64,000 nt of DNA from Anabaena azotica FACHB-119. Lineage in GTDB: Bacteria > Cyanobacteriota > Cyanobacteriia > Cyanobacteriales > Nostocaceae. Under the pieces are notes generated by a model. That model was not told the origin of the DNA. It ran no database searches and worked only from the letters and a program-made list of their open reading frames with translations. Where the stretch lies: contig NZ_JACJSG010000001.1 of the NCBI RefSeq assembly GCF_014697625.1, positions 1-64,000 of the forward strand, given 5' to 3'. A program made the translations under genes and the position numbers. Positions 43,545 to 51,491 of the stretch are shown here, piece by piece; the first letter of the stretch is position 1, and each line of letters begins with the position of its first letter.

Positions 43545-43612
43545 GAAAGGGGGCTAGGGGTGGGTTGCTCCCTTACCTGCGAAAACAAACATCTTTAAAC
43601 ACAACTTGGTAT

Positions 43613-43683
43613 GAGGCTTTGATTTCTCCCCCTTCCCTAGTAGGGAAGGGGGCTGGGGGGTTAGGTCTAGCGTTAACTTTTCC
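43613..43683. repeat. Partial copy of the RelE-inserted element
   Basis: This block matches the complement of the interior of 48731-48882 (GGCTTTGATTTCTCCCCCTT, the CCCTTCCCTAGTAGGGAAGGG palindrome, GGGGGGTTAGGTCT) but lacks the ATCTGACTTTTCACG termini. It lies directly past the Trypco1 stop. Confidence 0.6.
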
Positions 43684-43692
43684 AAATAACAG

Positions 43693-44070
43693 TTAAGTGC
43701 TGGGATTTTGTTTGATGTTAGGAAATTTACATTTCACCTCAATCTCAAAATTACTCTCAGCCGAACCTTCAGTTAGTAGAGGAATACCAGTTTTTCCCCC
43801 AATTTTTAAACCAAACTTGAGTGTAACTTCTTCCACCTCAGCAGCACCTAAATTTTTAAAAGCACCAATAGCATACTTAGTATAAGCCCGAATTTGTTGG
43901 TGTACTTCCTGCATTTTGATAACGGCTTCTTCCCGAAAACCATAAGATTCTCTTTCGTTGTCAACTTCCGGGGTAATAATTTCTGGGATGTTCGGTGTCT
44001 CCTTGGACTCAAACAAGATGGTGTAGAGTTCCCCGTCTTCTTCAAAAACCAAACGTTCTATATTGGACAC
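43693..44070 (-). CDS. Trypsin-co-occurring domain (Trypco1/CU044_2847)-type protein
   Basis: A 125-residue protein. The C-terminal half has the Trypco1 pattern: a helix HQQIRAYTKYAIGAFKNLG, then VEEVTLKFGLKIGGKTGIPL and a closing beta hairpin SAESNFEIEVKCKFP, close to the family's EVEFGxKLxxEAGxxxA..GEANFxVTLxW. The N-terminal strand is LVFEEDGELYTILFES. Trypco domains are small proteins found beside trypsin-like proteases, caspases and STAND NTPases in bacterial conflict systems. Here the gene is divergent from a caspase-STAND-WD40 gene, with 67 bases between starts, so shared control is likely. Its biochemical role is unknown. Confidence 0.72.
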   Translation of the reverse strand: MSNIERLVFEEDGELYTILFESKETPNIPEIITPEVDNERESYGFREEAVIKMQEVHQQIRAYTKYAIGAFKNLGAAEVEEVTLKFGLKIGGKTGIPLLTEGSAESNFEIEVKCKFPNIKQNPST

Positions 44071-44137
44071 AAAAACCTCAAATTTTCAGTATATATACGT
44101 TATATTATTTTCTATTCAACCAAGCAAACTTGTATAA
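44071..44137. promoter_or_regulatory. Divergent promoter region of the caspase/Trypco1 pair
   Basis: Only 67 AT-rich bases separate the two start codons, so both promoters must lie here or overlap the coding starts. No operator-like repeat is obvious. Confidence 0.4.
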
Positions 44138-47100
44138 ATGGCTCGTTACGCCCTTGTTGTTGGCATTACAGATTATAAACAACCACTTTCTATCCTCAGT
44201 AAACCAGCTACAGATGCGGAGGCGGTAGCGAAGTTACTCAAAGCGCATGGTGATTTTCAGGATATCAAGCTACTAAAAGGAAAAGTTAGTAAGCAAACAC
44301 TGGGTGAAGCTTTAAGAATACTGCTGCGAGAACAAGCAGAGAAAAATGAAGCCCTAATTTACTTTACAGGACATGGAATTACTGTTGCGGATTTGGAGCT
44401 AGAGACACAACAGGCTTATCTAGCAACTTCTGATTTAACCATTGTCACTCAAGGCAAGCAAATTGTAGAACAAACGGGTGGTATTAGCCTGCTCAATTTG
44501 AATAACTTAATTAGAGATTCACGACTGAGTAGTTTAGTAGTTTTGTTAGATTGTTGTCATAGCGGTAATTTTTTAGAACGTAATCTCATTGAAAGAACTC
44601 TTACTGCCTTTAATTCACAGCCTGACTACTACTTTATTGCTGCTTGTCGAGGCTTTCAACAAGCCTATGCCTTAAAAAGCGAACAACATAGTATTTTTAC
44701 AACTGCAATGCTGGCTGGATTATCAGCAGATAATACAAATGATAATGGACAGGTAAGTGGCGATCGCCTTTTCGATAAAATTTACACAAAACTCAAAGGT
44801 AGTGGACAAGAACCTATCCGCATGGGCTGGGGACGTTCCATTACCATAGTCACCCATCAACAGAAAATTGCGGCGTATCTGTTTGAGGTCAAAGATGAAT
44901 GTCCCTACCAAGGATTAAAAGCTTTTGAAGCCGAACAAAAAGAGTTTTTCTTTGGACGCAAGCAGGTTGTTAGAGATATTCTGGCAAAACTCAACAAACA
45001 ACCCTTTGTTCCTGTCATCGGTGCTTCGGGGAGTGGGAAATCTTCTGTAGTCCGGGCGGGTTTGATACCGGAATTATTAGCTGATCAACGCTGGCGAGTG
45101 ATAGAACCAATCAAGCCGGGATTTGAACCTTTAAATGAATTAAGAACAGCTTTTAAACAATGTTTTAAGCAGGCTAAACAAGAAAGCCAGTTTCAAACAT
45201 TGAGTCAGGATTATCCTGATAATTTACCTAACATTATCGCTCATCTCCCAGGTGACACAAAATTTTTGCTGGTGGTAGATCAGTTTGAGGAAGTATTTAC
45301 ACTTTGTGCCAGAAACGAAGAACAAGAGAGATTTATTGACCTACTGACTCAGGTGGTAGAAATTCCTGATTCTCGGTTAGCGGTGGTGATTACCATGCGG
45401 GCAGATTTTCTCGAACCCTGTTTGCAATATCCCTCCTTAACTACGCTCATTCAAACCCAGGCTGTTTTATTGGGGTCTTTATCTGGCAATGATTTAAAGG
45501 AGACAATAGTAGAACCTGCCAAGCTGCAAGGTCATACGGTGGAAGATGATTTACTAATAGAGATTTTGGCAGATGTAGGCAAAGAACCAGGGTTTTTACC
45601 TTTGTTAGAGTTTGCCTTAACCAAAATCTGGGAGAAACGCGACCAAGACAAACATTTATTAACCCTGGAACAATATCAGAAGTTAGGCAGACTAACTGGG
45701 GCGTTGAATCTCCATGCAGAAAAAGTCTATCACTATCGGGATTATGAGCAGGAGTCGCCAACCCAGGAACGCAGCCAGGAAGAGAAAGATTGGATTAGAC
45801 TGATTTTTTTGCGGTTGCTGCGGACGGGAGATGGGGAAAAAGACACCAGACAACGCCAAGCAAAAGCCACACTGTTAAATATTGCAGGTAATGACCCCAA
45901 CCAACAGCAACAATTGAGTGAGTTACTAGATGGGGAAACAGGGCTAGTTAAAGGACGGTTGTTAGTTACTGGCAAAGATGAACAGGGGGAAGCTTGGATT
46001 GATTTAGCCCATGAAGCTTTAATTGAAGGTTGGCAAACTTTTAGGAAGTGGCGACAACAAGACCGCGACTTGCGGCGGTTGAGTGACAGGTTAGCAGATA
46101 GTCGGCGGGAATGGGGGAATAAAGGCAAGAGTGAACAATATTTAATGCAGGGCGGACTGCTGGCAGAAGTGAGGGATAGCTGGCAAGGATTGCAGCTTTA
46201 TTTACAGTCGCCCCAAGAAGATGAGGATTTTTATCAACGCAGCGACACCCACGAAAAAGACCGCATTGCTGAACTGGAAATGGCACTGACCGAATCTAGA
46301 TTGCGAGAGAAAGCGGCCAGGGTAGAGAATTTAGTCTCAGTGCAACCCTTAGATAGTCTAGTGTTGGCGATTCAAGCTATGGGTGAGAATCAAGAGAAAT
46401 TACCTCACAAAATTCTTGCGCCAGTTCAGCACAGTTTGAGTTTAGTAACTAATAAAGCAAGAGTTTCCTTACCCTTTTCTGGTCATGAGGATGAGGTTAT
46501 GTCTGTCGCCATCAGCCAGGATGGGCAGACGATTATCAGTGGGGGTAGTGACGGCACGGTGCGGTTGTGGAATCACCAAGGTCAGCCCTTAGCTGAACCC
46601 ATCCTTGGTCATAAGCGTGCGGTCTACTCTGTCGCCATTAGCGCTGATGGGCAGACGATTGTCAGTGGGGGTCGTGACGGTACGGTGCGGTTGTGGAATC
46701 GCCAAGGTCAGCCCTTAGCTGCACCCCTCCTTGGTCATGAGGTTTGGGTCTGGTCTGTCGCCATTAGCGCTGATGGGCAGACGATTGTCAGTGGGGGTGC
46801 TGACGGCAGGGTGCGGTTGTGGAATCACCAAGGTCAGCCCTTAGCTGAACCCATCCTTGGTCATGAGGATGAGGTTATGTCTGTCGCCATCAGCCAAGAT
46901 GAGCAAACGATTGTCAGTGGGAGTAGTGATGGCACGGTGCGATTGTGGAATCACCAAGGTCAACTTTTAGCTGAACCCATCCTTGGTCATGAGGAGACGA
47001 TCTACTCTGTCGCCATTAGCGCTGATGGGCAGACGATTGTCAGTGGGAGTGGTGACGGTACGGTGCGGTTGTGGAATCACCGAGGTCAGCTTTTATTTGA

Positions 47101-48235
47101 ACCCATCCTTGGTCATGAGGATGCGGTCTACTCTGTCGCTATTAGCGCTGATGGGCAGACGATTGTCAGTGGGAGTGGTGACGGTAAGGTGCGGTTGTGG
47201 AATCACCGAGGTCAGCTTTTATTTGAACCCATCCCTAGTCATAAGGGTGGGGTTATGTCTGTCGCCATCAGCCAGGATGGGCAGACGATTGCCAGTGGGG
47301 GTTATGACCGCACGGTGCGGTTGTGGAATCTGCAAGGTCAGCCCTTAGCTGCGCCCATCCTTGGTCATGAGGATGAGGTTATGTCTGTCGCCATTAGCGC
47401 TGATGGGCAGACGATTGTCAGTGGAGGTCGTGACCGCACGGTGCGGTTGTGGAATCTGCAAGGTCAGCCCTTAGCTGCACCCATCCTTGGTCATGAGCGT
47501 GAGGTCTACTCTGTCGCCATTAGCGCTGATGGGCAGACGATTGTCAGTGGGAGTGGTGACGGTACGGTGCGGTTGTGGAATCACCAAGGTCAGCCTTTAG
47601 CTGAACCTATCCTTGGTCATGAGCATGAGGTTCTGTCTGTCGCCATTAGTGCTGATGGGCAGACGATTGTCAGTGGGGGTAGTGACGGCACGGTGGGGTT
47701 GTGGAATCTGCAAGGTCAACCATTAGCTGAACCCATCCTTGGTCATGAGGATGAGGTCTTGTCTATCGCCATTAGCGCTGATGGGCAGACGATTGTCAGT
47801 GGAGATTTTGACGGCACGGTGGGGTTGTGGAGTCTGCAAGGTCAGCCCTTAGCTGCACCCATCCGTGGTAACAAGGGCGTGGTCAGGTCTGTTGCCATTA
47901 GCGCTGATGGGCAGACAATTGTCAGTGGGGGTGATGACGGCACGGTGGGGTTGTGGAATCTGCAAGGTCAACCATTAGCTGAACCCATCCTTGGTCATGA
48001 GGGTGCGGTCTGGTCTGTCGCCATTAGTCCTAATGGGCAGACGATTGTCAGTGGGGGTCGTGACGGGACGGTGCGGTTGTGGCGTGGTGGTTGGCGTGGG
48101 TGGTTGCAGGTCTGTTGCGACAGGTTGCGTTATCATCCCATCTTCACAAATCTACCCAATGAGGAGGCAAAAGCGGCTTGTGAGGTCTGTAATAAATATG
48201 TTTGGAGTAAACAAGCAGATAAAAGCAGCAAGTAA
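44138..48235 (+). CDS. Caspase-like protease / nSTAND NTPase / WD40 receptor protein
   Basis: A 1365-residue protein. Residues 1-245 are a C14 caspase-like domain with catalytic His79 (IYFTGHG) and Cys140 (LLDCCHSG). From about 260 comes an nSTAND1-type NTPase: CPYQGLKAFEAEQKEFFFGR, Walker A GASGSGKS (295-302) and Walker B FLLVVDQFEE (about 378-387), with a helical winged-helix-like region to about 780. Residues 783-1318 are thirteen 42-residue WD40 repeats, then a short tail. This is the layout of an NLR-like sensor: WD40 blades recognise a trigger, the NTPase oligomerises, and the caspase cuts proteins, probably killing the cell. Catalytic residues all look intact. Confidence 0.93.
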   Translation: MARYALVVGITDYKQPLSILSKPATDAEAVAKLLKAHGDFQDIKLLKGKVSKQTLGEALRILLREQAEKNEALIYFTGHGITVADLELETQQAYLATSDLTIVTQGKQIVEQTGGISLLNLNNLIRDSRLSSLVVLLDCCHSGNFLERNLIERTLTAFNSQPDYYFIAACRGFQQAYALKSEQHSIFTTAMLAGLSADNTNDNGQVSGDRLFDKIYTKLKGSGQEPIRMGWGRSITIVTHQQKIAAYLFEVKDECPYQGLKAFEAEQKEFFFGRKQVVRDILAKLNKQPFVPVIGASGSGKSSVVRAGLIPELLADQRWRVIEPIKPGFEPLNELRTAFKQCFKQAKQESQFQTLSQDYPDNLPNIIAHLPGDTKFLLVVDQFEEVFTLCARNEEQERFIDLLTQVVEIPDSRLAVVITMRADFLEPCLQYPSLTTLIQTQAVLLGSLSGNDLKETIVEPAKLQGHTVEDDLLIEILADVGKEPGFLPLLEFALTKIWEKRDQDKHLLTLEQYQKLGRLTGALNLHAEKVYHYRDYEQESPTQERSQEEKDWIRLIFLRLLRTGDGEKDTRQRQAKATLLNIAGNDPNQQQQLSELLDGETGLVKGRLLVTGKDEQGEAWIDLAHEALIEGWQTFRKWRQQDRDLRRLSDRLADSRREWGNKGKSEQYLMQGGLLAEVRDSWQGLQLYLQSPQEDEDFYQRSDTHEKDRIAELEMALTESRLREKAARVENLVSVQPLDSLVLAIQAMGENQEKLPHKILAPVQHSLSLVTNKARVSLPFSGHEDEVMSVAISQDGQTIISGGSDGTVRLWNHQGQPLAEPILGHKRAVYSVAISADGQTIVSGGRDGTVRLWNRQGQPLAAPLLGHEVWVWSVAISADGQTIVSGGADGRVRLWNHQGQPLAEPILGHEDEVMSVAISQDEQTIVSGSSDGTVRLWNHQGQLLAEPILGHEETIYSVAISADGQTIVSGSGDGTVRLWNHRGQLLFEPILGHEDAVYSVAISADGQTIVSGSGDGKVRLWNHRGQLLFEPIPSHKGGVMSVAISQDGQTIASGGYDRTVRLWNLQGQPLAAPILGHEDEVMSVAISADGQTIVSGGRDRTVRLWNLQGQPLAAPILGHEREVYSVAISADGQTIVSGSGDGTVRLWNHQGQPLAEPILGHEHEVLSVAISADGQTIVSGGSDGTVGLWNLQGQPLAEPILGHEDEVLSIAISADGQTIVSGDFDGTVGLWSLQGQPLAAPIRGNKGVVRSVAISADGQTIVSGGDDGTVGLWNLQGQPLAEPILGHEGAVWSVAISPNGQTIVSGGRDGTVRLWRGGWRGWLQVCCDRLRYHPIFTNLPNEEAKAACEVCNKYVWSKQADKSSK
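46484..48090 (+). repeat. Thirteen 126-bp WD40-encoding units
   Basis: Each unit encodes 42 residues, H-x-x-x-V-x-SVAISADGQTIVSGG and then DGTVRLWN-QGQPLAEPILG. The DNA of the core (GCTGATGGGCAGACGATTGT) is nearly the same in most units, while residues 2-4, 6, 22 and 31 differ. Recent duplication and exchange between units is likely. Confidence 0.92.
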
Positions 48236-48338
48236 TACCAATTCTCCATGAAGTTGCGCCGAATAAACAATGTAGAGACGTTGCATGCAACGTCTCTACA
48301 GCGCAGAATCAAGAGCATATTTATCAAGAAACGGTATA
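48235..48338. repeat. 104-bp palindrome-centred repeat, copy 2
   Basis: Inverted relative to 25484-25587. It abuts the stop codon of the caspase-STAND gene. Its centre, 48272-48299, is a perfect palindrome with arms GTAGAGACGTTGCA. Confidence 0.85.
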
Positions 48339-48382
48339 AGGAGAAATTAACGGGAAAAATGGACTTCTGATCTGCAAAACTG

Positions 48383-48634
48383 AGCCTTGGAGGCTCAACT
48401 GTCAGCCTTGGAGGCTTAACTGTCAGCCTTGGAGGCTCAACTGTCAGCCTCAGAGGCTCAACTTTCAGCCTTTGAGGCTCAACTTTCAGCCTTTGAGGCT
48501 CAACTTTCAGCCTTTGAGGCTCAACTTTCAGCCTCAGAGGCTCAACTTTCAGCCTTTGAGGCTCAACTTTCAGCCTTTGAGGCTCAACTTTCAGCCTTTG
48601 AGGCTCAACTTTCAGCCTCAGAGGCTCAACATCC
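48383..48634. repeat. Twelve 21-bp tandem units with small palindromes
   Basis: Each unit contains AGCCT-nnn-AGGCT followed by CAACTTTC (CAACTGTC in the first units). The central triplet is TTG or TGG-type in most units and CAG in units 4, 8 and 12, giving an 84-base higher-order period. Because 21 is divisible by three, long frames are open on both strands (heptad EAQLSAF on plus, KVEPQRL on minus), but none has a good start or matches a family I know. I treat it as a noncoding tandem repeat. Confidence 0.85.
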
Positions 48635-48675
48635 AAGATGTGATTGGCAATCATGGTGTGAGAAAAGCGATCGCC

Positions 48676-48730
48676 CAGTGTAGCGTTAGTATGAGTTATC
48701 TGCTTGTTGAATTTCTTCCTCATATTTGGC
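48676..48730 (-). pseudogene. Displaced original C-terminus of the RelE-like toxin
   Basis: Reading on the minus strand just past the inserted element gives AKYEEEIQQADNSY and a TAA at 48676-48678. This is in a sensible frame to continue the toxin after VSN, and its acidic helix resembles normal RelE/ParE tails. It is now cut off from the toxin by the element at 48731-48882. Confidence 0.55.
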
Positions 48731-48813
48731 GATCTGACTTTTCACGTCATGTGGAAAAGCTAACGACAGACCTAACCCCCCAGCCCCCTTCCCTACTAGG
48801 GAAGGGGGAGAAA

Positions 48814-49414
<601 letters not shown>

Positions 49415-49465
49415 TCAAATTTTCGGTATTGTGTGGTTAATCTAGTTTACGCTTCATTCTTGAGT

Positions 49466-49477
49466 AGGACTTACGCA
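49466..49477. repeat. Left terminus of the AGGACTTACGCA family
   Basis: AGGACTTACGCA followed by three CCTCCTG heptamers (about 49495-49518), with no matching right terminus. The rest of 49412-49641 shows nothing else. Confidence 0.5.
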
Positions 49478-49641
49478 ACGGACAGGAGACATTCCTCCTG
49501 CCTCCTGCCTCCTGCCTGTTCCGGTCATTGTTTGGAGATAGAGGCGATCGCCTATGTTATCATCCTAGCTTCTTATCTTTTCTTTCACCCTGAGATGGCG
49601 ATAAACTGGGGAAATAACCCATGTTATCTACCTAAGCCGTA

Positions 49642-50865
49642 ATGGTTTCCACCTTCCCTAATCCTGCTTCTGCTGATTTATCCCGTGTGCGATTAGCTAT
49701 TCGCTCCATACAACCCCAGTTGGTAGAATGGCGGCGGCGACTCCATCAAAAACCAGAGTTGGGTTTTCAAGAAAAACTCACGGCTGAGTTTGTCTCACAA
49801 AAGTTGCAAGAATGGGGAATTGAGCATCAAACAGGTATTGCTCAAACTGGAATAGTGGCTACCATCACAGGCGAAAAATCCCCCAGTCCCCGCGTTTTGG
49901 CAATTCGGGCTGATATGGATGCTTTGCCAATTCAAGAACTGAATGAAGTCTCTTATTGTTCACAGCATGATGGGGTGATGCACGCTTGCGGTCATGATGG
50001 ACATACAGCGATCGCCCTCGGCACGGCTTATTATTTACAACAGCATCGTCAAGATTTCGCCGGGACTGTAAAAATCATCTTCCAGCCTGCGGAGGAAGGC
50101 CCAGGGGGCGCAAAACCTATGATTGAGGCTGGGGTACTGAAAAACCCTGATGTTGATGCCATCATCGGTTTACACCTGTGGAATAATTTGCCCTTGGGGA
50201 CTGTAGGTGTCCGCAGTGGGGCGTTAATGGCGGCTGTGGAATTATTTGACTGCAAAATATTGGGTAAGGGTGGACATGGGGCTATCCCCCATCAAACTGT
50301 CGATTCTGTGGTGGTTGCTGCTCAAATTGTCACCGCTTTACAAACTATCGTCGCTCGTAATGTTAACCCCATTGATTCAGCAGTGGTGACAGTGGGCGCA
50401 CTTCATGCTGGGACTACCCACAATGTCATTGCTGATACAGCAACTATGAAGGGAACTATCAGGTATTTTAACCCTGCATATCAAGGCTTTTTTTCACAAC
50501 GAATAGAACAAATTATTGCAGGTATCTGCCAGAGTTATGGTGCTAAGTATGACTTTAAATATACAGAACTGTATCCGCCAGTGATTAACGATGCGACTAT
50601 CGCTGAGTTGGTGCGATCGCAAGCTGAGGAAGTCATCGAAACTCCCATTGGTATCGTCCCCGAATGTCAAACAATGGGCGGCGAAGATATGTCTTTCTTC
50701 TTACAAGAAGTTCCAGGCTGCTATTTCTTCCTTGGTTCCGCTAACCCAGAAAAAGATTTAGCCTATCCCCATCATCACCCCCGGTTTGATTTTGATGAAA
50801 CCGCTTTACCTATGGGTGTGGAAATATTTGTGCGCTGTGTGGAGAAGTTTTTTGATAGGGGATAG
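49642..50865 (+). CDS. M20-family amidohydrolase (N-acyl amino acid / IAA-conjugate hydrolase-like)
   Basis: A 407-residue metallo-amidohydrolase. The M20D pattern is clear: RRLHQKPELGFQE, the metal site HACGHDGHTA (about 114-123), the catalytic Glu-Glu in FQPAEEGPGGA, the lid-domain GGHGAIPHQTVD, and the C-terminal metal-binding region MGGEDMSFFLQEVPG. Enzymes of this group remove acyl groups or indole-acetyl conjugates from amino acids; the actual substrate is unknown. It is cytosolic and single-gene. Confidence 0.92.
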   Translation: MVSTFPNPASADLSRVRLAIRSIQPQLVEWRRRLHQKPELGFQEKLTAEFVSQKLQEWGIEHQTGIAQTGIVATITGEKSPSPRVLAIRADMDALPIQELNEVSYCSQHDGVMHACGHDGHTAIALGTAYYLQQHRQDFAGTVKIIFQPAEEGPGGAKPMIEAGVLKNPDVDAIIGLHLWNNLPLGTVGVRSGALMAAVELFDCKILGKGGHGAIPHQTVDSVVVAAQIVTALQTIVARNVNPIDSAVVTVGALHAGTTHNVIADTATMKGTIRYFNPAYQGFFSQRIEQIIAGICQSYGAKYDFKYTELYPPVINDATIAELVRSQAEEVIETPIGIVPECQTMGGEDMSFFLQEVPGCYFFLGSANPEKDLAYPHHHPRFDFDETALPMGVEIFVRCVEKFFDRG

Positions 50866-50891
50866 GGGACACTTCCCTACATCCTGAAACC

Positions 50892-51142
50892 AACGTGAGT
50901 TCGATGAACCTCACCCTCCCAACCTCCCTCTCCTACGAGGAGAGGGAGGAGAAACCAAAACCTCACCCTCCCAACCTCCCTCTCCTACGAGGAGAGGGAG
51001 GAGAAACCAAAACCTCACCCTCCCAACCTCCCTCTCCTACGAGGAGAGGGAGGAGAAACGAAAAAATCCCCCTCTTACTCCCCTCTCCTCGTAGGAGAGG
51101 GGTTGGGGGTGAGGTCAAAACAACGCTTGTCGAACTCACGTT
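50892..51142. repeat. Inverted-repeat element with three internal 52-bp tandem copies
   Basis: Termini AACGTGAGTTCGA and its complement TCGAACTCACGTT, followed inward by GAACCTCACC and GGTGAGGTC. Inside, a 52-base unit starting CCTCACCCTCCCAACC is repeated at 50909, 50961 and 51013; each unit holds a CTCTCCTACGAGGAGAG palindrome. No gene; an open frame here is made from the repeats. The remaining gap 51143-51491 is AT-rich and presumably carries the next promoter. Confidence 0.85.
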
Positions 51143-51491
51143 AAAACCAAGCTTTTTGCAACAGCAATAAAAAACTTACACCTGACAGGATAGGGGACAC
51201 TACGACAAGCTCAGTGCATGGCTGGGGGAATATCTTAAGATTTCTCAATTTTGTGTTTTAAATTATTGTTAAAAGATATGCTTACTAGACAGCTATTTAT
51301 CAGCAAATCTGTTAAGATTTCCCCATAATCTGTTACCTGCTATAAAAATTATTATTTACATTGAGTTCTTCATATTGTCTGAATTAAAACATTATATTAC
51401 AGTGATGCAATTACAAATTGCTGAGGTAAACTTGCTAGAAAAATAACGCAAAAAACTACTCAGCTGCTCTTGAGTCTGGGCATCACTTAAA

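Noticed and set aside
46983..48251. Alternative frames in the WD40 region
   Set aside because: They arise from the repeated DNA of the WD40 units; only the caspase-STAND frame gives recognisable WD40 sequence.
50895..51170. A 91-codon frame with repeated Pro/Leu/Arg/Gly motifs
   Set aside because: It is fully explained by the three 52-bp tandem copies inside an inverted-repeat element.
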